From assembly GCF_901482605.1 (NCBI RefSeq), contig NZ_LR590481.1:310001-374000 (forward strand): DNA of 64,000 nt, in the 5' to 3' direction. This DNA comes from Hathewaya histolytica. GTDB taxonomy: Bacteria; Bacillota; Clostridia; Clostridiales; Clostridiaceae. The translations under genes and the position numbers were made by a program. The notes beneath the pieces were generated by a model that was given only the letters and a program-made list of their open reading frames with translations, was not told the DNA's origin and ran no database searches. Shown here piece by piece: positions 16,664-24,152 of the stretch. How positions within the stretch are numbered: position 1 is the stretch's first letter; each line of letters starts with the position of its first letter.

Positions 16664-17442
16664 TGTATAATATAAAAACTGAAAATATAACTTATAAAAT
16701 TAATAATATAGACATATTAAAAAATATTAATATATCTATAAATTATGGAGAATTTGTGGGATTAGTTGGTCCTAATGGATGCGGAAAATCTACACTATTA
16801 AAAAATATATATAGAATTTACACCCCTACAGGAGGATGTATTTACCTAAATGAAAAGAATATATTTAAATTAACTAACAAAGAAATAGCGAAACAAATGG
16901 CTGTGGTAGCTCAAGAAAATAGCACTGAATTTGATTTCTCTGTTTTGGAAATTGTCTTAATGGGAAGGTTTGCACACAAAGAATTGTTCCAAAGTGATAA
17001 TAAAAGAGATATGAACATAGCAGAAGAGGCGCTACATACTGTAGGTATGGAAGAATTTAAAGAAAGAAGTTTCTTGAGTCTTTCTGGAGGAGAAAAGCAG
17101 AGGGTATTAATAGCAAGAGCTTTGGTTCAAGAAGCCAAAGTGCTTATATTAGACGAACCTACTAATCATTTAGACATAGGATATCAGCTTCAGATAATGG
17201 ATATTATAAAGTCACAAAGATTAACAACTTTTTCAGCTATACATGATTTAAATATAGCAGCATTTTATTGTGACAAAATTTTTCTTATGAGTCAAGGAGA
17301 AGTTGTGAAATTTGGAACACCAGAAGAGGTGTTAACAAAGGATATGATAAAAAAACTTTTTAGGGTAGAAGCCTACATAAGCAAGAATCCTTGTACAAAT
17401 AAATTAAATATATCATATATACCTGGTTCATATAAGGTGTAA
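16663..17442 (+). CDS. btuD: ABC transporter ATP-binding protein, probable corrinoid importer (BtuD-like)
   Basis: A 259-residue ABC ATPase: Walker A GPNGCGKST (about residues 36-44), Q-loop region VVAQENSTEFDF, signature LSGGEKQR (about 138-145), Walker B VLILDEPTNHLD (about 156-167) and H-loop AIHD. It belongs to the FepC/BtuD subfamily that pairs with FecCD permeases. Its start overlaps the permease stop codon, so translation is coupled. As with btuC, B12 as substrate is an inference from neighbours. Confidence 0.88.
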   Translation: MYNIKTENITYKINNIDILKNINISINYGEFVGLVGPNGCGKSTLLKNIYRIYTPTGGCIYLNEKNIFKLTNKEIAKQMAVVAQENSTEFDFSVLEIVLMGRFAHKELFQSDNKRDMNIAEEALHTVGMEEFKERSFLSLSGGEKQRVLIARALVQEAKVLILDEPTNHLDIGYQLQIMDIIKSQRLTTFSAIHDLNIAAFYCDKIFLMSQGEVVKFGTPEEVLTKDMIKKLFRVEAYISKNPCTNKLNISYIPGSYKV

Positions 17443-17496
17443 AGCATAAAGAGAAAAATATTAAGATGACAAAATAAGATTATGGGAGTGATGTTT

Positions 17497-18159
17497 GTGT
17501 ATTTGAGCATAGATAAAACTTTAAAAGATATAGTAGATGGAGAGATTACACTTGGAGTTATTGAAGGTACGGTAAAGGTTTATAAATCCTCTCATGAACT
17601 TATGGAATCAATTAATAAGATTTGCGATGAAATATATAACACTTACTCATTAGAGGAAGTACTTCAAGCAAGAGGAATTAAAGAAGCAAGATGTGCATAT
17701 AGAAAATTAGGAAATGATCCTAGCAGATATAGGGTTGCACCGGAGTCTTTAATGAGAAGAGTAGTTAAGGGAAATGGACTTTATAAAGTGAATAATGTAG
17801 TAGATATAAATAATTTAATTTCTTTAAAAAGTAAACTTCCTGTATGTGCTTATAATGCTGATAAAATAAATGGGAATATAACATTAAAAAAGGGGATTAC
17901 GGATGACGTATATGAAGGGATCGGCAGAGGGAAAATAAAGATACAAAATTTACCTGCATTTTACGATTATGAAGGAGCTTTTGGTTCTACAACTTCTGAT
18001 AGTGTTAAAACTATGGTAGACGAAAATTGTGAAAATCTAATTTTAATAATATTGAGTTTTAAAAGAAATGACAAGATTGAAAAATATTTATATGAAACTT
18101 GTGAGTTATTAGAAAAATTTGCACAAGGAAAAGATTTAAAGATTAGCATGATTAATTAA
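17497..18159 (+). CDS. B3/B4 domain protein (PheRS beta-subunit editing-domain homologue)
   Basis: About 220 residues. The frame opens at ATG 17482, but GGGAGTG (17484-17490) is best spaced for GTG 17497. It matches the free-standing B3/B4 fold of the phenylalanyl-tRNA synthetase beta subunit, with segments GIKEARCAYRKLGNDPSRYR, APESLMRRVVKG, NNVVDINNLISLKSKLP, and a C-terminal FYDYEGAFGSTTSDS. In PheRS this domain holds the editing site; stand-alone members are poorly characterised and may hydrolyse mischarged tRNA or related esters. It lies 54 nt after btuD on the same strand and before a terminator, so it probably belongs to that transcript for reasons that are not apparent. Confidence 0.8.
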   Translation: MYLSIDKTLKDIVDGEITLGVIEGTVKVYKSSHELMESINKICDEIYNTYSLEEVLQARGIKEARCAYRKLGNDPSRYRVAPESLMRRVVKGNGLYKVNNVVDINNLISLKSKLPVCAYNADKINGNITLKKGITDDVYEGIGRGKIKIQNLPAFYDYEGAFGSTTSDSVKTMVDENCENLILIILSFKRNDKIEKYLYETCELLEKFAQGKDLKISMIN

Positions 18160-18199
18160 AAAAGTGTATTAAGGAAAAAATCCATATTACTAAAATAAG

Positions 18200-18242
18200 A
18201 ATCTATATTGGGGGAATACTTCGATGTAGATTTTTGTTTTTT
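18200..18242 (+). terminator. intrinsic terminator after the B3/B4 gene
   Basis: AATCTATAT pairs with ATGTAGATT (one G-U pair), followed by TTTTTGTTTTTTT. Confidence 0.7.
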
Positions 18243-18530
18243 TATGAATAAGTTAGATAATTAATTTTTATATAATAAAGTTAGTTAAAGAATATTTTCG
18301 GGGCTAAATGGATAAAAAAATTAAATGAAATAGATACTTATATGATGAATGAAAAAATTTCATTTTTGAAAAAGGTTAAATATAAATCAAAATATAAAAA
18401 ACATATACGATACTTGTAAATACTAAAAAGAGATTGTAATAAATTTTCTGCAAAAAGAATTAATGCAAGAAAAGTATACTTAAAATTGCAAAAAATAAAT
18501 AAATAAATTATAAAAAAATCACAAAACCTC
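18243..18530. other. AT-rich intergenic stretch without a supportable gene
   Basis: Only short frames are present, the longest a Lys-rich run of about 36 codons ending near 18420 without a ribosome binding site. No repeat or RNA motif was recognised. Confidence 0.6.
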
Positions 18531-18561
18531 TTGAAAAGCTATAAAAATAGTGTATTATAAT
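18531..18561 (+). promoter_or_regulatory. candidate promoter of the dicarboxylate symporter gene
   Basis: TTGAAA (18531-18536) and TATTAT (18553-18558, within TATTATAAT) with a 16-nt spacer, about 75 nt upstream of the start codon. Confidence 0.5.
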
Positions 18562-18634
18562 AAAGGTAAAGAAAAATGATAAATGACAAAATGAAGAAAT
18601 GCTTATATAAAAATTGCAATTAATGGAGGTAACT

Positions 18635-19894
18635 ATGAAAAAAAAGAAAATTTCTTTAACGAGCAAAATATTTATAGCATTGGTTTTGGGAATCTTATTT
18701 GGTATAGTTTTCAATAAATTTTTACCTAAAGATATAAATGCTGTTACAATCAAATGGATTTTAGGACCTCTAGGAAATATGTTTTTAAGAGCCATAAAAA
18801 TGGTTGTGGTTCCTTTAGTACTATTTTCTTTAATAGTAGGAATATCAGGTATAGGAGATATAAAAAAGCTTGGAAGAATTGGTGGAAAAACTGTAGTATT
18901 TTATCTATTAACAACAGCATTCGCGGTATCTTTGGCTTTGGTAGTGGCTAATGTACTAAAACCAGGTATAGGTATGAACAATATAGCTAAAACAGTATCT
19001 TCAGTTAAAACTGCAGAAGCACCTTTTATAATGGATATGTTTACAAATATGATTCCAACGAATCCAATAGAGTCTATGGTAAAGGGAGACATGCTTCAAA
19101 TTATATTCTTTGCTATTATATTTGGAGTTGCCATTACCTCTATAGGGGATAAGGCAAAACCAGTTATAGAATTATGTGATCAAATAAATACTATTCTTTT
19201 AAAAGTTATAACTATAGTTATGCAATTTGCACCATTAGGAGTTTTTGCTTTAATATCACAAGTAATAATGAATCAAGGTACATCAGTATTGTTTTCATTA
19301 ATAAAATATATATTAGTAGTAGTGATTGGGCTTGTAATTCATACTTTTATAGTTTATGCAGGGGCATTAAAGCTTTTGGGAAAAGTTAGTCCTATTACGT
19401 TCTTTAGAAAATTTTGGCCGGTTATGTTGATGGGCTTTAGTACTTCAAGTAGTAATGCTACAATACCTTTAAATATGGAAACCTGTAATGAAAAAATGGG
19501 TGTTTCAAATAAAGTAAGTAGTTTTACAATACCTCTAGGAGCTACTATAAATATGGATGGAACAGCTATAATGCAAGGGGTAGCAGCTATATTTATAGCT
19601 CAAGTATTTAAAGTCGATCTAAGTTTTCAACAACAGTTAATTATAATTTTAACATCTACTTTATCATCAATAGGTACAGCAGGGGTTCCGAGTGCAGGTA
19701 TTGTAATGCTAACTATGGTGTTACAGCAGGTAGGACTTCCTATGGAAGGAATAGCTTTAGTACTAAGTGCAGATAGAATAGTGGATATGTTTAGAACAGC
19801 AGCGAACATTACAGGGGATGCAGTTTGTACTGTGATAGTTGCAGGTTCAGAAAAGGAACTAGATTTAGATATATACAATAATATAGAAGCTTAA
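18635..19894 (+). CDS. dicarboxylate/amino acid:cation symporter (SDF/GltP family)
   Basis: A GGAGGT site (18625-18630) fixes the start at ATG 18635, giving 419 residues. It has the sodium:dicarboxylate symporter (SDF) fold: eight helices with two re-entrant hairpins, the serine-rich hairpin FSTSSSNATIPLN, the substrate/sodium motif ATINMDGTAI, and a C-terminal hairpin SSIGTAGVPSAG followed by ADRIVDMFRTAANITGDAV. The Asp and Arg/Thr in that last segment bind the substrate in glutamate/aspartate transporters. Probable role: sodium- or proton-coupled uptake of glutamate, aspartate or C4-dicarboxylates. Monocistronic, with its own terminator. Confidence 0.92.
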   Translation: MKKKKISLTSKIFIALVLGILFGIVFNKFLPKDINAVTIKWILGPLGNMFLRAIKMVVVPLVLFSLIVGISGIGDIKKLGRIGGKTVVFYLLTTAFAVSLALVVANVLKPGIGMNNIAKTVSSVKTAEAPFIMDMFTNMIPTNPIESMVKGDMLQIIFFAIIFGVAITSIGDKAKPVIELCDQINTILLKVITIVMQFAPLGVFALISQVIMNQGTSVLFSLIKYILVVVIGLVIHTFIVYAGALKLLGKVSPITFFRKFWPVMLMGFSTSSSNATIPLNMETCNEKMGVSNKVSSFTIPLGATINMDGTAIMQGVAAIFIAQVFKVDLSFQQQLIIILTSTLSSIGTAGVPSAGIVMLTMVLQQVGLPMEGIALVLSADRIVDMFRTAANITGDAVCTVIVAGSEKELDLDIYNNIEA

Positions 19895-19899
19895 TTTAT

Positions 19900-19970
19900 G
19901 GGATGGTTAATTAGAGATTAAAACTGTACATACAGTATATAATATTCTAATGAACCGTCCCTCTAATTTT
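19900..19970 (+). terminator. terminator with GGGAYGGTT arms
   Basis: GGGATGGTTAATTAG (19900-19914) pairs with CTAATGAACCGTCCC (19947-19961), followed by TCTAATTTT. An ACTGTA/TACAGT inner stem is also present. The arms resemble the AGGGACAGTTCA elements at 6342 and 9367. Confidence 0.7.
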
Positions 19971-19996
19971 ACATACTATATATTATAGTAATAATT

Positions 19997-20599
19997 TTGG
20001 AAGTGAGGTATGTGGGAAAGAAAAAAGGGTTTTCTATGTTTTTAGATAGTAAGGGGGAATCTTATTTAAAAAAGGGGAAATATTTAGGTTGTGGACATAA
20101 TGGAATAGTATATATTCTTCCTAAGAATAGGATTGTTAAATTTTTTAATGATGAAAATGTATGTGCTAAAGAATATAGCATATTAAAAAGGACGAGGAAA
20201 AGTAAATGCTTTCCTAAAGTATATGATTGCGGAAAGAATTATATTGTAAGAGATTTTGTGAATGGTCATAGGTTAGATCATTATATAAAAGAAAATGGCA
20301 TTACAAAGGAACTATCTTATGAGATATTTAATCTTATAAAAGAATTTAAAAGACTTAAGTTTAAGAAACTAGATATAAGATGTAAGGATATATATATATT
20401 AGATAAAAAACATTTAGTAGTTATAGACCCTAAAAATAATTACAGTAAAAGCGTGTTATACCCAAGGCATCTAATGAAAGGTCTAAATAAATTAGGTGTT
20501 TTAGATGAGTTTCTAGAGTTCATAAAAGAAATAAATAAAGAAACATATGAATTTTGGAAATATAGAATGAACTTATATCTTGAAAAGAACATAAAATAA
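19997..20599 (+). CDS. small atypical protein-kinase-like protein
   Basis: About 200 residues or fewer with the N-lobe of a eukaryotic-like kinase: Gly loop LGCGHNGIVY (about 30-39), a candidate ATP lysine in RIVKFF, and an acidic KEYSIL helix. The C-lobe is minimal: the catalytic-loop region reads KLDIRCKDIYILD in place of HxDxxxxN, and the metal motif is VVIDPKN instead of DFG. This suggests a RIO/APH-like or inactive kinase. The start is uncertain: TTG 19997, GTG 20012 (with GTGAGG just upstream) or ATG 20036 (with AAAAGGG upstream). No neighbour shares its operon. Target unknown. Confidence 0.65.
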   Translation: MEVRYVGKKKGFSMFLDSKGESYLKKGKYLGCGHNGIVYILPKNRIVKFFNDENVCAKEYSILKRTRKSKCFPKVYDCGKNYIVRDFVNGHRLDHYIKENGITKELSYEIFNLIKEFKRLKFKKLDIRCKDIYILDKKHLVVIDPKNNYSKSVLYPRHLMKGLNKLGVLDEFLEFIKEINKETYEFWKYRMNLYLEKNIK

Positions 20600-20799
20600 A
20601 ATTTTATAAAATCATTTATAGTAAAATAAGATTTAAATAATCATAACAAATATTTTATGTAATTTGTAGGGTTGTCAAAATTAGTATCCTGTTATAGAAT
20701 TAAATAGTGCTTTGTACGTATTTATACGGCAAGTTTACATTTTGTATACTAATTTAAATATTATATAAAAAATATATTCAATGAAAGTAGGTGATAGTT

Positions 20800-20898
20800 G
20801 TGGATGCTAGCCCCTTATCGAGTGGGAAATGTACAATTTTACAATTTAATATAGGAGGAGCCATAACTATTGCTGAAGTGGTGATGTTTCTCCTTTAA
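20800..20898 (+). CDS. possible leader ORF upstream of mgtE
   Basis: A 32-codon GTG-started frame (MDASPLSSGKCTILQFN, then a hydrophobic tail) with AGGTGAT 5 nt upstream, ending 15 nt before the mgtE start and overlapping nothing. The last third is hydrophobic. It could be a translated leader that regulates mgtE, an independent small membrane peptide, or chance. I could not fit an M-box magnesium riboswitch to this leader. Confidence 0.35.
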   Translation: MDASPLSSGKCTILQFNIGGAITIAEVVMFLL

Positions 20899-20913
20899 AT
20901 AGGAGGTATACCA

Positions 20914-22245
20914 ATGGGAAAAATATTAGAACTATTAAAGGATAAAAAATTAGTTCAAGCTAAGGAAGAGTTATCTCATACAAATCCAGTAGATATAGCT
21001 CAATTTTTAGAGGAACTAGAGAAAGATGAACTAATAATTGTTTTTAGGATTCTACCAAAGGATATTGCGGCGGACGTATTTTCATATATGTCCAATAACC
21101 AGAGGAGACATATTGTAGAATCTATTACGGATAATGAAATTAGTGGAATAATGAATCAATCATTTATAGATGATACTGTAGACTTTTTAGAAGAAATGCC
21201 AGCAAGTGTAGTTAAAAGAGTATTAAAAAATACTGATGAAGAAAAGAGAAGGTTAATAAATCAATTTTTAAGATACCCTGAAAATTCAGCTGGTAGTATA
21301 ATGACCATAGAATATGTAGACCTAAAAAAAGAAATGACTGTAGGACAGGCTATAAAACAGATAAAACATACAGCCTTAGACAAGGAAACCATTAATACAT
21401 GTTATGTAATAGATAAAAATAGAAAATTAGAAGGTATATTATCCATTAGGAAGCTAATTTTAAGTGATGATGAAGTTAAGATTAAAGATATAATGTGTAC
21501 AGAAATGATATATACACATACATTGGAGGACCAAGAGGAAGTAGCAGCTGTATTTAAAAAATATGGATTCACATCTTTACCAGTAGTTGACAATGAGAAT
21601 AGACTTGTAGGAATAATAACTATAGATGATATTGTAGAGATCATAGAAGAAGAAAATACAGAAGACTTCCAAAAGATGGCAGGGATGGAGCCTTCAGAAG
21701 AAGAGTACTTAAAAACTGGAGTGTTTTCACTTGCAAAGCATAGAATTATTTGGCTATTAGTACTTATGATTTCTGCTACTTTTACAGGAAATATAATAAA
21801 GAAATTTGAAGATGTACTTCAATCAGTTGTAGTCTTAGCAGCATTTATACCTATGCTTATGGATACTGGTGGAAATGCAGGTTCCCAATCCTCAACATTA
21901 ATTATAAGAGGTCTTGCTTTAGGTGAAATAGAACTTAAAGATGTATTCCAAGTTCTTTGGAAAGAGTTAAGGGTAAGTATGATAGTTGGATTAGTTCTAT
22001 CAGTACTTAATTTCTTTAGAATTTATTTATTAGAATCAATGTCAATCGAAATATCACTTACAGTATCAATAAGTTTATTTTTTACTGTAGTTTTAGCAAA
22101 GGTTGTAGGTGGAATACTTCCTATTGTAGCTAAAAAATTCAAGTTAGATCCTGCTATAATGGCAAGTCCATTAATTACAACTATTGTAGATGCTTTTGCA
22201 CTTATCGTATACTTTAGCATGGCAACAATGCTATTAGGAATATAA
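20914..22245 (+). CDS. mgtE: magnesium transporter MgtE
   Basis: 443 residues, full family length. An N-terminal superhelical MgtE_N domain (about 1-125, with DIAQFLEEL and DDTVDFLEEMPA) is followed by a CBS pair (about 130-250, ending TIDDIVEIIEEEN) that senses cytoplasmic magnesium. Five C-terminal helices include the pore segment PMLMDTGGNAGSQSSTLIIR and the ligand helix KFKLDPAIMASPLITTIVDA. The protein is a homodimeric magnesium channel of the inner membrane. ATG 20914 follows AGGAGGT. A short upstream frame ends 15 nt before it and may take part in regulation. Confidence 0.95.
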   Translation: MGKILELLKDKKLVQAKEELSHTNPVDIAQFLEELEKDELIIVFRILPKDIAADVFSYMSNNQRRHIVESITDNEISGIMNQSFIDDTVDFLEEMPASVVKRVLKNTDEEKRRLINQFLRYPENSAGSIMTIEYVDLKKEMTVGQAIKQIKHTALDKETINTCYVIDKNRKLEGILSIRKLILSDDEVKIKDIMCTEMIYTHTLEDQEEVAAVFKKYGFTSLPVVDNENRLVGIITIDDIVEIIEEENTEDFQKMAGMEPSEEEYLKTGVFSLAKHRIIWLLVLMISATFTGNIIKKFEDVLQSVVVLAAFIPMLMDTGGNAGSQSSTLIIRGLALGEIELKDVFQVLWKELRVSMIVGLVLSVLNFFRIYLLESMSIEISLTVSISLFFTVVLAKVVGGILPIVAKKFKLDPAIMASPLITTIVDAFALIVYFSMATMLLGI

Positions 22246-22260
22246 ATTAATATTTTATAC

Positions 22261-22308
22261 ATTAAGGTCATATATGCTTAATTTTAATTAAGTAGATATG
22301 ACCTTAAT
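22261..22308 (+). terminator. hairpin after mgtE, probable weak terminator
   Basis: ATTAAGGTCATAT pairs with ATATGACCTTAAT, with further AT pairing inside; only a weak T-rich tail follows. Confidence 0.45.
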
Positions 22309-22335
22309 TATAAAGTTGTTTTATATGGAGGTAGT

Positions 22336-23061
22336 ATGAAAAATAAAAATATTAATTCTTCCTGTGAGATAAATTTTATACCACTCAGGAACTTTCTTAT
22401 TATAATTTCTATATTATATGGTATGATTGTGTTTAAAGAATATAAATTAAATAGAGAATTTATGATATGGAATGTATTTTTAGCATGGATTCCTTTTATT
22501 ATATCAAGCTATATATATAAAATAATACAGCATAAACAAAAGGGTAAATACATATTTATCATATTTTTATTGAGCTTTCTTTGGCTCATATTCTATCCTA
22601 ATACAATTTACTTATTTACGGATTTAATGCATTTTTCTGATCATAAATTCTATATACCCAATCCTAATTATGGACTTAAAATTGGACAATCTAAAATACT
22701 TTTCAATGACAACTTTGATATATGGAAAGACTTTTTTATAATGATTATAGGTGCTTGGTTGGGATATCTTTTAGGTTTTGTATCTCTATATTTAAATGCC
22801 CAATGTGTAAGAAAAAAATTTAATGATTTTATTTCATGGATTTTCGTAATAATAGTAAGTATCTTAAGTGGTTTTGGAATATACATTGGTAGATTTATAA
22901 GGTTAAATAGTTGGGATATTTTAAACTATAATGAAATATTAGATATTTTAAACAATAATATAAATGAGAAGAGTATAAAGTTTACAATTCTTTTTTCTAG
23001 TCTAAGTATGATTTTATATCTTATGCTATATTTTCTTATAAATATAAAAAAGGATAAATAA
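22336..23061 (+). CDS. DUF1361 family membrane protein
   Basis: A 241-residue polytopic protein with six or seven hydrophobic helices. The hallmark of DUF1361 is present near residues 80-101: LWLIFYPNTIYLFTDLMHF. A longer loop (about 102-130) precedes a helix with WLGYLLGFVSLY, and the last helix ends in lysines. The family's function is unknown. The start follows TGGAGGTAGT. It has its own terminator; no operon partner. Confidence 0.8.
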   Translation: MKNKNINSSCEINFIPLRNFLIIISILYGMIVFKEYKLNREFMIWNVFLAWIPFIISSYIYKIIQHKQKGKYIFIIFLLSFLWLIFYPNTIYLFTDLMHFSDHKFYIPNPNYGLKIGQSKILFNDNFDIWKDFFIMIIGAWLGYLLGFVSLYLNAQCVRKKFNDFISWIFVIIVSILSGFGIYIGRFIRLNSWDILNYNEILDILNNNINEKSIKFTILFSSLSMILYLMLYFLINIKKDK

Positions 23062-23065
23062 GTTT

Positions 23066-23124
23066 AAATTGTTTGCAGTATAGGCACAAATCTAAGGTGT
23101 TATATTCTGCAAGCAATTTTTTTA
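23066..23124 (+). terminator. intrinsic terminator of the DUF1361 gene
   Basis: AAATTGTTTGCAG pairs imperfectly with CTGCAAGCAATTT and is followed by a T run. Confidence 0.65.
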
Positions 23125-23344
23125 TTCAGTAGATTATGAGATTATGATATTTAGAATATAATGCATATAGAAATGTAAATCGCACTACAAAATTACCAAA
23201 TGTTAATAAGATATTAAGTAATTATTAAATAATTGGAAATCATAGGTTATATCCTTGAATATGGAATTTTAATATTATAAAATTAATCTAATGTAATTAA
23301 TCTCTTACTCATCACATTTGGTATAAATGAAAGGGGCGAGTATT

Positions 23345-23920
23345 TTGAGTAAATTATTTATAAAAGCTGCAGAGAGAAATGAAAAAGGAAAAAAAGTAAG
23401 AAAAGAGGGATTTACTCCAGGAGTTATGTATCTGGAGGAGAGTGGTAGTTCAGTTCCAATAAAATTTGATAAAGTTAAAGTAGAAAGTCTTTTAAGAAAA
23501 GCAACAGGAGCTTCAATTGTACAGATAAAACTAAATGATGATATAAAGAATTGTGTGGTTAAAGATGTTCAAAGAGATAATTTAAATAATGAAGTAATGC
23601 ACTTAGATGTACAAGCATTTAGTAAGAATGAAGATGTAACTGTGAAAGTTCCAATAAATTTCAAAGGTATTGAAAATCTTACAAACAGACGATTACTTCT
23701 TGAGACATTTGTTGATGAGATTGAAGTTACAGGAAAAGCTGATGGGATACCAGAAGCTATAAATTTAGATGTGGGAAGCAAAGATTTCGGTGAAAAAATT
23801 ATGTTAAAAGATATAGAAATTGATAAAAACTTAGATATACTTCACGAAGAGGATGAAGTTTTTGCTATAGTAGTTTCTGGAGAGAGAAAATCTTCAGGAG
23901 CGGAAGATAATGAAGAGTAA
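23345..23920 (+). CDS. rplY: 50S ribosomal protein L25/general stress protein Ctc
   Basis: The frame is open from ATG 23327, but AAAGGGG (23329-23335) is spaced for TTG 23345, which gives the expected family N terminus (SKLFIKAAERNEKGKKVRKE) and 191 residues. Residues about 1-90 form the 5S-rRNA-binding L25 domain (RKEGFTPGVMYLEE). Residues about 95-180 form the C-terminal TL5/Ctc beta domain (VPINFKGIE...GKADGIPEAINLDVGS), ending in an acidic tail. It binds 5S rRNA in the large subunit. Monocistronic with a symmetric terminator. Confidence 0.92.
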   Translation: MSKLFIKAAERNEKGKKVRKEGFTPGVMYLEESGSSVPIKFDKVKVESLLRKATGASIVQIKLNDDIKNCVVKDVQRDNLNNEVMHLDVQAFSKNEDVTVKVPINFKGIENLTNRRLLLETFVDEIEVTGKADGIPEAINLDVGSKDFGEKIMLKDIEIDKNLDILHEEDEVFAIVVSGERKSSGAEDNEE

Positions 23921-23956
23921 AATTAACTTAGTTAATATCTAAATATGTTTGATACT

Positions 23957-24001
23957 AAAATAAGCCTAGGTGAAATAAAATATTCATCTAGGCTTATTTT
24001 A
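23957..24001. terminator. symmetric terminator after rplY
   Basis: AAAATAAGCCTAGGTGAA pairs with TTCATCTAGGCTTATTTT, giving T runs on both strands. Confidence 0.8.
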
Positions 24002-24152
24002 TATAATGTTTTATTATATGAATTATATTAATATAGAGTTCTAAATAATACTAAGGTATTTAAAGGTATTGATTCTTGGTATAAATTGTTTATAATATAT
24101 ATAATTATAAATTATAAAATTAATATCTATTTTGTTGAGGAGGGGAGAGATT

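Noticed and set aside
18300-18420. Lys-rich short frame between the B3/B4 and symporter genes
   Set aside because: No ribosome binding site, biased composition expected of AT-rich DNA, and no recognisable family.
20690-20900. M-box (ykoK) magnesium riboswitch ahead of mgtE
   Set aside because: The GGATGCT piece resembles part of the M-box, but the conserved TTAGGTGAGGCTCC and ACAGTGCTAAAGCTCT elements are absent.
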